From: Streptomyces sp. B21-083
Lineage (GTDB): Bacteria; Actinomycetota; Actinomycetes; Streptomycetales; Streptomycetaceae
DNA: 64,000 bases
Direction of reading: 5' to 3'
NCBI RefSeq assembly: GCF_036898825.1
Contig: NZ_JARUND010000002.1
Location: forward strand, 2,976,001 to 3,040,000
Shown: positions 19,323-27,710 of the stretch, one piece after another
Layout of the letters: each line of letters opens with the position of its first letter
How positions within the stretch are numbered: position 1 is the stretch's first letter
The notes under the pieces: generated by a model
The model's input: the letters and a program-made list of their open reading frames with translations, nothing else
The model's database searches: none
Told to the model about the DNA's origin: nothing
Position numbers and translations under genes: made by a program

Positions 19323-19814
19323 TCACGCGTCCGCATCCTCTCCCCGGCGCCTCACCAGTGACAGCCACCCAGGTACGTCCACCTCGGCCCGGACCGTCTT
19401 CCCGGGCGGCGAGTCCCGGTCCATGACCTCCCACCGGTCCGCCACCGCGTCGACGAGGACCAGCCCGCGCCCGGACTCCGCCAGGGGCGGCGCGGCCCGT
19501 ACGTCCCTCGGTCCCGGCGGACGCGGCCCGCTGCGACTGTCGGTGACCTCGACGCGCACGCTCCCCGTGACGAGTGTGAGCCGCAGCTCGAAGTCCCTCC
19601 CGGGGACCCGTCCGTGGGTCACGGCGTTCGCGGCCAGCTCGGCGACGATCACCGCGACGGCCTCGGAGACGTCCGAGCCGTACGGGATGCCCCAGGTGTG
19701 CAGCTGACCCACGGCGAGGTGCCGGGCGAGGCGGGCGCCGCGCGGAGTGGCACTCAACCGCTGCCTGAACATACGTACGGTAACCGGGTGTTGAGGGGCC
19801 GAAGGTGCGCTCAT
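19323..19814 (-). CDS. ATP-binding anti-sigma-factor-like protein (HATPase_c)
   Basis: A 163-residue stand-alone GHKL ATPase domain of the RsbW/SpoIIAB type common in Streptomyces. The N-box is VAELAANAVTHG and the G1 region is SGRGLVLVDAVAD. There is no histidine phosphotransfer domain, so it would act as a serine kinase, an anti-sigma switch or a co-regulator. It is divergent from an XRE/DUF5753 gene followed by a DUF397 gene, the arrangement known from WhiJ/AbaA-like developmental loci. The ATG at 19814 has no strong RBS. Confidence 0.85.
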   Translation of the reverse strand: MSAPSAPQHPVTVRMFRQRLSATPRGARLARHLAVGQLHTWGIPYGSDVSEAVAVIVAELAANAVTHGRVPGRDFELRLTLVTGSVRVEVTDSRSGPRPPGPRDVRAAPPLAESGRGLVLVDAVADRWEVMDRDSPPGKTVRAEVDVPGWLSLVRRRGEDADA

Positions 19815-19973
19815 GGGCCCAATGTGCCGGGCGGGAGGGCCACTTCACCAGGTCGAAGCCGCGTACGCCGGGGCAGCGTACGCGGTCACGGACTGGACAG
19901 TACTCGTCACTAGAAGTGACCATGAGGGGATCGGGTGAGTCCGGCGGGGCGGATGTGCGGGAGGTGGTCGAAG

Positions 19974-20816
19974 GTGGCTGACAGCACGGTGGGGACGTTC
20001 GGCGGCGGAGAGCCGGAGGTGTCGGACAGTCTGCGGACGTTCGGGGCGGTGGTCCAGGCGTTGCGCGAGCACGCGGGGCTGAGCCGGGAGGAGTTCGCGG
20101 AACTGGTGCGGTTCTCCAAGCACACGGTGGCGTCGATCGAGCAGGGGCGACGGATGCCGGATCCCGTGTTCGTGGAGCGGGCGGAGGAGGTCCTCGGGAA
20201 CACGGGGGCCTTGCGGAAGGCGGCGGCACATCTGGCCCGCCAACCGGGGCTGGCGGCCTGGTTCAGGCAGTGGGCGCGGCTGGAGGCGGTGGCGATCAGT
20301 CTGTACACGTATGAATGCCGCATGGTTCCAGGGCTGCTGCAAACAGAGGCGTACGCACGGCAGTTGTTCGTCGACGAGTTGCCACCGCTGGCAGACGAAG
20401 AGATCGAGACCAACTGGATCGCACGAGCCAAGCGACAGACCTTGCTGCGAGAGCGCCCGAACACAGCCTTCGGCTTCCTTCTTGAGGAACACCTGTTTCG
20501 GCGGTGCACAGGCGGGAGCGACGTCACACGGGACCTGATCGACCACGTACTCGCAATCACAGAGCTGCGGAACGTAGAAGTCCAGGTCATGCCTTTGGTG
20601 CGGGCCTCGCACGCCGGGCTGCACGGGCCCATGCAACTTCTCGAATCCCCGGAACACAAGTGGTACGCCTACACCGAGGCCCCAGAGTCCGGCCAGCTCA
20701 TCTCCGACGCCAAAGTGATCAGCGTGCTCCAGCAGCGATATGCCAGGATGCGTGCACAGGCTCTCACGCTCGAAGACTCCGTGAGACTGTTGGAGCGGAT
20801 GCGAGGGGAACTATGA
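19974..20816 (+). CDS. XRE-family regulator with DUF5753 (WhiJ-like)
   Basis: A 280-residue DNA-binding protein. The helix-turn-helix is at about residues 20-75 (LREHAGLSREEFAELVRFSK, VASIEQGRRMPDP) and the DUF5753 domain fills the rest (MVPGLLQTEAYAR near residue 120, then VMPLVRASHAGLHGPMQLLE). The start chosen is GTG 19974, after GGGAGG at 19959-19964. In-frame GTG 19935 and ATG 19953 lie further upstream and would put the RBS inside the gene. The stop overlaps the DUF397 start by 4 bp. By family, the pair regulates development or antibiotic genes, with DUF397 as its small partner. Confidence 0.88.
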   Translation: MADSTVGTFGGGEPEVSDSLRTFGAVVQALREHAGLSREEFAELVRFSKHTVASIEQGRRMPDPVFVERAEEVLGNTGALRKAAAHLARQPGLAAWFRQWARLEAVAISLYTYECRMVPGLLQTEAYARQLFVDELPPLADEEIETNWIARAKRQTLLRERPNTAFGFLLEEHLFRRCTGGSDVTRDLIDHVLAITELRNVEVQVMPLVRASHAGLHGPMQLLESPEHKWYAYTEAPESGQLISDAKVISVLQQRYARMRAQALTLEDSVRLLERMRGEL

Positions 20817-21058
20817 GCACCAGTGGTCTGTCCTGGTTCAAGTCGAGTTACAGCAGCAGCGGCTCCGGCGACTGTGTCGAAGTCGCCCTCGACTGGCACA
20901 AGTCCAGCTACAGCAGTGGTAGCGAGGGCGACTGCATAGAGGTCGCCACCTGCCCCGGCGCCATCCACATCCGGGACTCCAAGGACAAGGCCGGGCCCCA
21001 ACTCGCCCTCTCCCCCGGCACTTGGGCCGACTTCGTCGGGTACGCGGTCAAGGTCTGA
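20813..21058 (+). CDS. DUF397 protein with duplicated N-terminal motif
   Basis: An 81-residue DUF397 protein, translationally coupled (ATGA) to the XRE gene. It has the usual end GTWADFVGYAV. The family's opening motif is present twice in a row: WFKSSYSSSGSGDCVEVA and then WHKSSYSSGSEGDCIEVA. Normal DUF397 proteins (about 60-70 residues) have it once, so this looks like an internal duplication of roughly 20 residues. DUF397 proteins are partners of DUF5753 regulators, and the adjacent gene fits that. Confidence 0.88.
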   Translation: MSTSGLSWFKSSYSSSGSGDCVEVALDWHKSSYSSGSEGDCIEVATCPGAIHIRDSKDKAGPQLALSPGTWADFVGYAVKV

Positions 21059-21120
21059 ACCGAACGTAACCCGGGCCCGAGGCGTCACAGTCCCGACAGC
21101 TTCAGCTTCGGGGGGACCCC

Positions 21121-22038
21121 ATGCGTACGTACACCACCCGCACCACAACCCGGCTCGCCCTCACCCTCACCACCGCCCTGTTCGCGACCGGTTGCGGCGG
21201 CGACAAGGCGGAGTCCAGCACCGCGCCCGACCTCAAAGTCAGCCCCTCCCCGTCGGCGGGCCGTGCTCAGGAGGTCGCCGACGCCTGGGACGGTTCCGAG
21301 GCCGCCAAGGTGTGGCGCAGCGGCTACCACCCGATGGGCGAACCGGCCCAGGCGCCCGGCAACGGCTTCCACAGCGACGCCGACAAAGAGGCCTTCGGCC
21401 TGCAGAACTACGTACTGAAGGGCCAACTCCCCACCACCGCACCGGAGAAGGGCCAGGTGAAGTGGGCGGGCGGCGGCTCGCTCACCTTCCCCCTGCTGGA
21501 CGCGCGGCGGACATACACCACCCTGGGCCGCAACAGCAGCCCCGAAGCCCCTCATCTCACCGTCACGGGCGCCAAGTTGGGGGAGATGGCCATCACCACC
21601 GGTCGTGGCCCGGCGACCGTACCCGCCTGGCTGTTCACGCTGGAGGGGTACGACGAGCCGCTGAAGCGGGTCGCCGTCAATCCGTCGAAGCTCCCGAAGT
21701 CTCCGATCGGGCAGCTCAGGGAGTCGCCCACCGAACTCTATGAACTCCAGAGGATGGTGGACGTGTCCGAGGACGGGCGGACCGTGACCGTAGTGGCGCA
21801 GCACGGGACCTGCGACGACGGCCCGCGTGTGCAAGCTCTGGAGACGGACGGCAGCGTGGTGCTCTCGGCGACCGTCGCGGGCGGTAACTACGACGGGGCC
21901 TGCGCCGCCGTCATGCTCGAAAAGAAGGTGAAGGTCACGCTGGACCGGCCGCTGGGCAACCGAATCGTCCTGGACGCCTACATGGGACGGCCGGTGCCGT
22001 ACGGCGAGCAGAGCTGGCCGTCAGCGAGCTGGAGCTGA
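21121..22038 (+). CDS. Lipoprotein of unknown function
   Basis: A 305-residue lipoprotein with N-terminal RTTTRLALTLTTALF and the lipobox FATGC (Cys near residue 25). The mature part begins with a Ser/Pro linker. I recognise no catalytic motif. Single cysteines in GTCDDGP and YDGACAAVM may form a disulfide. The ATG at 21121 follows a G-rich stretch. The C-terminus looks shifted: after 22038, other frames carry protein-like sequence as far as 22138, so the annotated end may result from small indels. It is not obviously linked to the preceding DUF397 gene, 62 bp away. Confidence 0.75.
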   Translation: MRTYTTRTTTRLALTLTTALFATGCGGDKAESSTAPDLKVSPSPSAGRAQEVADAWDGSEAAKVWRSGYHPMGEPAQAPGNGFHSDADKEAFGLQNYVLKGQLPTTAPEKGQVKWAGGGSLTFPLLDARRTYTTLGRNSSPEAPHLTVTGAKLGEMAITTGRGPATVPAWLFTLEGYDEPLKRVAVNPSKLPKSPIGQLRESPTELYELQRMVDVSEDGRTVTVVAQHGTCDDGPRVQALETDGSVVLSATVAGGNYDGACAAVMLEKKVKVTLDRPLGNRIVLDAYMGRPVPYGEQSWPSASWS

Positions 22039-22311
22039 AGGCGGCGCAGCCGCCGGCCTTCTCACCCTTACCGCGCTGGGGAGTTCAACCTCGGCGGGAT
22101 ACGCGGGGACGCTGACCGTGGACGTCGAAAGCAGCTGACGCCCGCCTCACCGGCGTAGCTCGCGCAACGAGGGGTGTGGACACAGCAGCCGGTCGCCGGG
22201 CCGCCCCGTCCACACCCATCCCGCATGCTCACCCCGACTCGACGGCGCCCCCGTCACGGGTCGCCGCCTCGCCGGGGTGGGCCTACAACTCCCCTACGGA
22301 TCCTGCGGACT
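22039..22311. other. Intergenic interval, first part possibly a frameshifted gene end
   Basis: The first 100 bp contain coding-like sequence in frames other than the upstream lipoprotein, ending at a TGA at 22136-22138. The remaining part, to the convergent DUF4360 gene, shows no supported gene, RNA or repeat. Confidence 0.35.
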
Positions 22312-22956
22312 TCACTTCGTCGGGCACGGCTGCCACGCCAGGTGGTAGACCGTGTTGATGTCGCCGTCCGTCGAGTCCATCGCCATGAAGCTGGTGCCCG
22401 TCGACGAACCCGCGTTCACCCGCAGCTCCGTGTTGATGTTGAAGTTGCGCTGAACTCCACAGGGCGCGTAGACCAGTTGGGCCCAGTCCGTGACGTCCGT
22501 GGCCTGCCAGTTGTCGTTGATCGGGCCGTTGTACGTGTGGGTGCGGGCCACCGTGGCCGATGAGCCCTGGAAGTAGTACGAGGCCTTCTGGACGGCACTC
22601 GCGCCCCGCTGGAGAGCGGCGAAGCCCCGGTAGTCGGCGCTGGCGATGGCGTACGTGAAGCCCGCCGGGACGCGCACCTTCAGGTTGAGCTGGCAGTTCT
22701 TGCGGAACGCCGTCGGGTCGGAGTTGCCGCCGACCTGGGCGAGGTAGTCGCTGTAGGTGACGGTGAAGGCGGTGTTGTCGCCGGAGACGGCCACCGCGGC
22801 CGTACCGGCGGGACAGCCGGAGCCGTTCACCGTGGCGACGGTGATGACGATCTTGTCCGGGGGCGGATTGTCGAAGGACGACCCGGCACCCTGGGCGGGT
22901 ATCGCAGCGGCGAACAGAGCGGCTATCGCGCCGCTCACAAGCAGACCACCAGCCAT
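22312..22956 (-). CDS. Secreted DUF4360 protein
   Basis: A 214-residue secreted protein with an N-terminal signal (LLVSGAIAALFAAAIPAQGA). The mature protein matches the DUF4360 family: PPPDKIVITVATVNGSGCPA, TVTYSDYLAQVGG, RKNCQLNL, the late DINTVYHLAWQPCP. Conserved cysteines suggest disulfides outside the cell. The function of the family is unknown. The ATG at 22956 is preceded by AAAGGGAGAACC; a slightly upstream ATG at 22971 adds a basic KGR but has no RBS. It stands alone. Confidence 0.85.
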   Translation of the reverse strand: MAGGLLVSGAIAALFAAAIPAQGAGSSFDNPPPDKIVITVATVNGSGCPAGTAAVAVSGDNTAFTVTYSDYLAQVGGNSDPTAFRKNCQLNLKVRVPAGFTYAIASADYRGFAALQRGASAVQKASYYFQGSSATVARTHTYNGPINDNWQATDVTDWAQLVYAPCGVQRNFNINTELRVNAGSSTGTSFMAMDSTDGDINTVYHLAWQPCPTK

Positions 22957-23282
22957 GGTTCTCCCTTTCATCGCGTGTTGCAGTGGGGGGTGAGAGCCAC
23001 GCACACAGTCATGCGCATGCCAAATACATGCTCATGCCCGCACCGAGCCTGTGATTGAGCAGTGAAGGATCTGTGAAGGCGGGGCGGTCGCAGCATAGGT
23101 GGCGGGGCAGTTACCAGCCAGGTCGATCCCCGGCCAATCCCCGGCCACGCGCGGCCTGATTCCCTCGTCGATGTAGCCCACAGCCAACGTCCCGCCACAG
23201 GGAGGAAAGCGAGGGCGGCCCGAACGCACGGTGAGAGTGCGTTCGGGCCGCCCTGGCAGAACTGCCGGTCAGACCACGGTAG

Positions 23283-25550
23283 TTACTTCAGATAGACCAG
23301 GCCGTCCGTGGTGACGGCCGGGCGGCCGGGCGTGCCGACGACCACGATCTTGACCGTGTGCTTGGCGCTCGCGCTCCAGCTCTTCGTCCAGATCGCGTCG
23401 CGGTACTTCGTCGTCGCAGACTTCAGGTCCACCGTGGCGACCTTGACGTTGTCCACGTACACGTTGACCTGGCCCGATGCCGAGGCCCGCGACACCGCGA
23501 GGGCGGCCGAGCGGCCCGTGAACGTCCAGGTCAGCGTCGCGTTCTTGGCGGAGCTGGAGTACGACTTGCCGCCCAGGTAGCCGGCCGACGACTTCGTCGT
23601 CCAGGTGCCCGTGCGGGTCGCCGAGGTCTCCTGGAGGATCACCGGCGTACCGGCGACCGAGGCCGCCTTGGTGTTGCCCGCCTGGTCGTACGCCGTCATC
23701 GACCAGGTCGTGGCCGCACCGGACTTGGAGGTCAGGTTGGCGCCGGTGACCGTCGGGCCGTACGTCTTGGCGACCGGGGCCGTCAGACGTACCTCCTTCA
23801 GGGCGGCCGAGTCCGTCGCCTTCCACTTCAGGGTGACCGGGACGGCCGTCGTGTTCACCGTGCCGGTGGTGAGGGAGAGGTTCGGCGCGGTGGTGAAGGC
23901 AGGCGCTGCCGTCTCGGCGACGACGGTAGCGGCGGCGGTGGTCGTCGCCTTACCGGAGACGTGGGTGGCCCGTACGGCCACGGAGTGCGTGCCGAGCGCC
24001 AGGTTCACCGTTCCGGAGGTCGCCGTACCCGCTGTGGTCGCGGCGACCTTGCCGTCGACCAGCACCTCGAACTTGGCGATCAGTGCGGCAGGCGTGGTCG
24101 CCGCCCAACTGACCGTCGTGGCCGACTTGGTGTACGTCCGCGTGCCCGAAGTGCCCGCTCCCGTCACCGACTTGAGGGTGAGGCCGGTGACCGGGCCCGC
24201 CGCATAGCTGCGGATGGTGGGCAGTTGGGCGTAGAGCTTGGTGCCCGGGCACTCGGTGGCGTAACCGTCGCCGTGGCCGTGGATGGTCGGGAAGCTGAGC
24301 TGGTCGCCCGTCTTCCACGTCCTGGTGTTGTACTGGCTGGTCCCGGCGGCGCCCGCGGTGAGCGTGGTCGTGCCGGCCGGGTCGACGCCGTACTGGCCGA
24401 GCTTCCAGGCGGCGAGGCGGGCGACGGAGGTCAGCACGGCGGTCGGCGGCTCGACCAGGTTGTAGTTGCCGAGGACCGAGATGCCGGTGGTCTGGGTGTT
24501 GAAGCCGTAGGCGTGTGCGCCCAGGACCGCCTTGTCGACCCCGCCCTTCCGGCCCTCGAAGATCGTGCCGCACTTGTCGACCAGGAAGTTGTAGCCGATG
24601 TCCCGCCAGCCGTTCGATTTGACGTGGTACACGTGAATGGCACGGATCATCGCCGGGGACTGGTCGCACGTGTAGTCGTTCGTCGCGGCGGTGTGGTGGA
24701 CGACCACCGCCTTGATCCCGGCAGGGAGGTAGGTCGGCGCCTCGGGGCTGATCGACTCGTCCGCGCCCCAGCCCGCCCGCGAGGTGATCGGCGGCTTGGG
24801 AGCGGTGGACTTCGGAGCCATGAGACCGGTGCTCGTCGAGGCGTCCGCCGATGCCGGATCCGACGTGGATGCCGATGCCGGTGTCTCCGACGGGGTCCTC
24901 GTAAGGGAGGTGTCCGGCGGCTCCGACGCGGAGGCGGCCGAGTCCGTCCGGGTCTCCGTCCGCGAGGCGGAGTCCGTCTCGTCGGGTGTGATCGTCGTGT
25001 CCGGCGGCTCGGTGCTCGCCGCCGCGAACCCCGGCGGTTCCAGGCCCGAGCCCGAACCGGTGCCGGGGTCGATCATGTCGACGCGCAGTCCCTCGGGCAG
25101 CTCGGCGGACTCCTTGCCGTCGACCCGGACCTCGACGCCGTCGGAAGCGCCGACCCACGCGGGCTCGGTACCGGCGCGGGTCGCGCCCTCCTCGCCGGGT
25201 CCGCTGTCCGTGCCCAGTTCCAGCCAGGACGACCAGTTGTCGGTGCCGGCGTCCCGGGTACGGACCTCGACCTTGCCCGCCATCTTCGCCGACGGGTCGG
25301 ACCAGGTGACGCCGAGCATGCTGAACGGCTCGGTGTCCCGCCTGGCCAGCGTCGCCGAGTCACCGTCGGCGGCGACCTTCAGCGCCGCCGCGTACTCCTC
25401 ACCCGCGAGCGGTCGGGAGACCGGCTTGCCGTCGGCGGCCACGCCGCGCGCGCCACCGCCGCTCACACCCTGCACGACCAGGACCCCGGACACCCCGGCG
25501 GCCACAACGGCCCCGATGCCCCACCCTCGACTCGATCTCAGCGATTTCAC
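23283..25550 (-). CDS. Secreted N-acetylmuramoyl-L-alanine amidase of the PGRP type
   Basis: A 755-residue exported peptidoglycan amidase. In order: an N-terminal signal or anchor (GIGAVVAAGVSGVLVVQGV), an N-terminal accessory region (about 45-165), a long Ser/Thr/Pro/Glu linker (about 170-245), and the PGRP/amidase_2 domain (about 255-440). Zinc ligands are visible in VVHHTAATNDY near residue 283 and in HGHGDGYATECPG near 430, with the YNFLVDKCGTIFEGR motif between. The C-terminal 300 residues are beta-rich repeats ending in a jelly-roll-like domain (TLTWTFTGRSAALAVSR), probably for wall or glycan binding. The GTG at 25550 is the start. It would cleave the stem peptide from MurNAc in the cell wall. 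Confidence 0.88.
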   Translation of the reverse strand: MKSLRSSRGWGIGAVVAAGVSGVLVVQGVSGGGARGVAADGKPVSRPLAGEEYAAALKVAADGDSATLARRDTEPFSMLGVTWSDPSAKMAGKVEVRTRDAGTDNWSSWLELGTDSGPGEEGATRAGTEPAWVGASDGVEVRVDGKESAELPEGLRVDMIDPGTGSGSGLEPPGFAAASTEPPDTTITPDETDSASRTETRTDSAASASEPPDTSLTRTPSETPASASTSDPASADASTSTGLMAPKSTAPKPPITSRAGWGADESISPEAPTYLPAGIKAVVVHHTAATNDYTCDQSPAMIRAIHVYHVKSNGWRDIGYNFLVDKCGTIFEGRKGGVDKAVLGAHAYGFNTQTTGISVLGNYNLVEPPTAVLTSVARLAAWKLGQYGVDPAGTTTLTAGAAGTSQYNTRTWKTGDQLSFPTIHGHGDGYATECPGTKLYAQLPTIRSYAAGPVTGLTLKSVTGAGTSGTRTYTKSATTVSWAATTPAALIAKFEVLVDGKVAATTAGTATSGTVNLALGTHSVAVRATHVSGKATTTAAATVVAETAAPAFTTAPNLSLTTGTVNTTAVPVTLKWKATDSAALKEVRLTAPVAKTYGPTVTGANLTSKSGAATTWSMTAYDQAGNTKAASVAGTPVILQETSATRTGTWTTKSSAGYLGGKSYSSSAKNATLTWTFTGRSAALAVSRASASGQVNVYVDNVKVATVDLKSATTKYRDAIWTKSWSASAKHTVKIVVVGTPGRPAVTTDGLVYLK

Positions 25551-25725
25551 ACGGGTATAGGTGTCGGGAGAACGATGGACGTCAACCGATCAACCTGGAC
25601 ATTCATCCGTCCCGGTGGTTTGTGAGCGCCCCGTTGGAGCAAGATCGGTCGCCATACGATGGCTCTGAAAGACTGAGAGATTTACGTCTTCGCGCGATCC
25701 AGGGCATTCGCGGGTCCTACGGGTT

Positions 25726-26184
25726 CTACGGGTTTTCCCAGGCAGCCGGTTCCGCCGCCAGCCCCCGCACCGGCTCCGGCAGCTCCCCCGCCGCCAGATC
25801 GGCGAAGGTCACCCCCTCCAGCACCTTGCGGACGTTGGCACGCAGCGCGACCCACAGCGGCAGCAGCGGTTCGGCGGGGCCGGTGTAGGCGAGGCCGCTC
25901 GGCCGCTCGCCGCGCACCGACACGATGGGCCCGTCGACGGCCCGGACGACGTCCGCGACGGTGATCTCGGCTGCGGGGCGCGCCAGCCGGTAGCCGCCGT
26001 TGCCGCCGCGCCGGGAGTCGACGATCCCGCCGCGCCGCAGATCCCCGAGGATGCCCTCCAGGAACTTGTGCGGAATGGTCTGGGCGGCGGCGACGGTCTC
26101 GGCCTTCACGGCAGTCTCCCCCTGCCGTACGGCGAGTTCCAGCACCGCTCGTACCGCGTAGTCCGCCCGTGCCGAGATCCTCAT
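25726..26184 (-). CDS. Rrf2-family transcriptional regulator lacking cluster cysteines
   Basis: A 152-residue Rrf2 regulator with the typical start MRISARADYAVRAVLELA, the winged-helix region IPHKFLEGILGDLRRGGIVD and the wing RRGGNGGYRLARP. IscR- and NsrR-type members bind an Fe-S cluster through three cysteines in the C-terminal half. This protein has no cysteine at all, so it cannot sense through a cluster of that kind. The ATG at 26184 is certain from the family. The right end of a tnpB element lies only about 53 bp upstream, so the natural promoter may have been replaced or shortened. Confidence 0.87.
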   Translation of the reverse strand: MRISARADYAVRAVLELAVRQGETAVKAETVAAAQTIPHKFLEGILGDLRRGGIVDSRRGGNGGYRLARPAAEITVADVVRAVDGPIVSVRGERPSGLAYTGPAEPLLPLWVALRANVRKVLEGVTFADLAAGELPEPVRGLAAEPAAWENP

Positions 26185-26236
26185 GAGGTCATTGTCGGTG
26201 GTCGTGATGCGGATGTGTGTCGTCGCGGTGTGGACA

Positions 26237-26266
26237 TTGACTTCCTCCCCCTCGTGAACGAGGGGG
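26237..26266 (-). repeat. Right-end hairpin / candidate omega-RNA 3' end of the first tnpB element
   Basis: A perfect 8-bp stem (26247-26254 with 26259-26266) and a 4-nt loop directly after the tnpB stop, followed on the gene strand by AGGAAGTCAA. In this family the 3' part of tnpB and the right end form the guide-RNA scaffold, and the flanking genomic sequence beyond TCAA becomes the guide. The hairpin is seen directly; the RNA role is inferred. Confidence 0.55.
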
Positions 26267-26270
26267 GTTC

Positions 26271-27473
26271 CTACGGCTCGCGCCGTGGGGTTTTCTGCTT
26301 CATCGCCGGCTGCCCCGTCCGGGAGGACTCCCGTTGAGGTCTTACACCGGCTCCACAGACAGAGACCGCCAGCCCGGCGGCCAGAATATTCTTCGCCGCG
26401 TTCACGTCCCGGTCATGGACCGCACCGCATTCACACGTCCACGTACGGACGTTGAGCGGCAGCTTCGACCGGATGGTGCCGCAGGTGGAACACAGTTTGG
26501 ACGAGGGGAACCACCGGTCGACGGCGATCACTTCCCGCCCGTACCAGGCGGCCTTGTACTCCAGCATGCCGCGGAACTCCGACCATGCCGCGTCGGCGAC
26601 GGCGCGGGACAGGCTCCGGTTCCTGACCATGTTGCGGACGGTCAGGTCCTCGATCACGACCGTTTGGTTCTCACGGACGAGCCGGGTGGTCAGCTTGTGG
26701 AGGAAGTCCCGGCGCCGGTCGGCGATCCGGGCATGGACGCGGGCGACCTTCCGGCGGGCCCTGGCCCGGTTGGCGCCGTCACCCTTGGCCTTGCGGGACA
26801 GTTCCCGCTGCGCTCTGGCGAGCCGGGCCCGGTCCTTGCGCTCGTGCTTCGGGTTGGTGATCTTCTCCCCGGTGGAGAGCGTCGCCAGAGACGTGATGCC
26901 CAGGTCGATGCCGACCGCGTTCGTGGTGGCCGGGGCCGGGGTGATCGTGTCGTCGCAGAGCATCGACACGAACCAGCGCCCGGCCGCGTCCTGGGACACG
27001 GTCACCGTGGACGGCGTGACACCCTCCGGGAGCGGCCTCGACCACACAATGTCCAAAGGCTCGGCCATCTTGGCGAGAGTCAGTTCGCCTTCACGGAAGC
27101 GGAAGCCGCTGGTCGTGTACTCCGCGCTCCTGCGGGACTTCTTCCGCGACTTGAAGCGCGGATACTTCGCCCGCTTGCCGAAGAAGTTGGTGAACGCCAC
27201 CTGCAAGTGCCGCAGCGTCTGTTGGAGCGGAACCGACGACACCTCGCCCAGGTAAGCCAGCTCCTCGGTCTTCTTCCATGCCGTCAGCATCGCGGAGGTC
27301 TGGTTGTAGTTGACCCGCTCCTGCCGCGCCCATGCCCGGGTGCGGGCGTCGAGCGCCATGTTGTAGACCTTCCGCACGCAACCGAAGGTCCGCGACAGCT
27401 CAGCCGCCTGCGCATCCGTCGGATAGAAGCGGTACCTGAACGCCCGCTTCACGTGGTTTGTGGTCACGCTCAC
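26271..27473 (-). CDS. tnpB: TnpB RNA-guided nuclease (IS605 OrfB family), full length
   Basis: A 400-residue TnpB. The N-terminal wedge begins with RAFRYRFYPTDAQAAELSRT, and RuvC catalytic acids are all present: Asp in AVGIDLGITSLA (near 185), Glu in VVIEDLTVRNM (near 273) and Asp in HDRDVNAAKN (near 354). A zinc ribbon is formed by CSTCG and CECG. Length and motifs are those of an intact protein. The GTG at 27473 gives a normal N-terminus. TnpB proteins of this family are guided by an RNA from the element's right end to cut matching DNA. It separates an Rrf2 gene from a beta-galactosidase gene. Confidence 0.9.
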   Translation of the reverse strand: MSVTTNHVKRAFRYRFYPTDAQAAELSRTFGCVRKVYNMALDARTRAWARQERVNYNQTSAMLTAWKKTEELAYLGEVSSVPLQQTLRHLQVAFTNFFGKRAKYPRFKSRKKSRRSAEYTTSGFRFREGELTLAKMAEPLDIVWSRPLPEGVTPSTVTVSQDAAGRWFVSMLCDDTITPAPATTNAVGIDLGITSLATLSTGEKITNPKHERKDRARLARAQRELSRKAKGDGANRARARRKVARVHARIADRRRDFLHKLTTRLVRENQTVVIEDLTVRNMVRNRSLSRAVADAAWSEFRGMLEYKAAWYGREVIAVDRWFPSSKLCSTCGTIRSKLPLNVRTWTCECGAVHDRDVNAAKNILAAGLAVSVCGAGVRPQRESSRTGQPAMKQKTPRREP

Positions 27474-27575
27474 AAACTAGTGTTACTACTGGTGAGAATC
27501 AAATCTGCGGGTCAGAGCACTGCGATTCGCCCTGGCGGCAAATCCCAGTTCCCTGCCCTGCTCCACAGGAGTCCG

Positions 27576-27612
27576 ATTCCTCCCCGACCTGAAGGCCAGG
27601 GTTTCCTCGGAG
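27576..27612 (-). repeat. Left-side hairpin matching the design of the right-end hairpin
   Basis: Arms 27582-27589 and 27594-27601 pair on the minus strand with two G-T wobbles around a 4-nt loop. The flanks (TTCCTCCCC and GGGTTTCC on the plus strand) and loop are the same as in the hairpin at 26247-26266, and it has the same orientation. It is either the left terminal structure recognised by a TnpA or the remnant right end of an older element. Confidence 0.5.
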
Positions 27613-27710
27613 GGATCCGATGACCGCACCCGCGTACTCGCGTAACCGCGCAAGTCCGCACACGTCCATACACGTTCACACGCACGGGCCGTACGGCCGA
27701 GGAGACCACG

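Larger units (their letters stand above)
26237..27612 (-). mobile_element. IS200/IS605-type element carrying tnpB only
   Basis: The element is bounded on one side by a terminal hairpin beginning with TTGAC (26237-26266) just after the tnpB stop, and on the other by a hairpin of the same design at 27576-27612. Each hairpin has a TGAA loop on the plus strand and the same flanks (TTCCTCCCC before, a GGG run and TTCC after). There is no tnpA transposase, so it is a solo tnpB element that would need help in trans to move. The exact left boundary is uncertain, because the left hairpin could also be the relic right end of a different copy. Confidence 0.6.
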
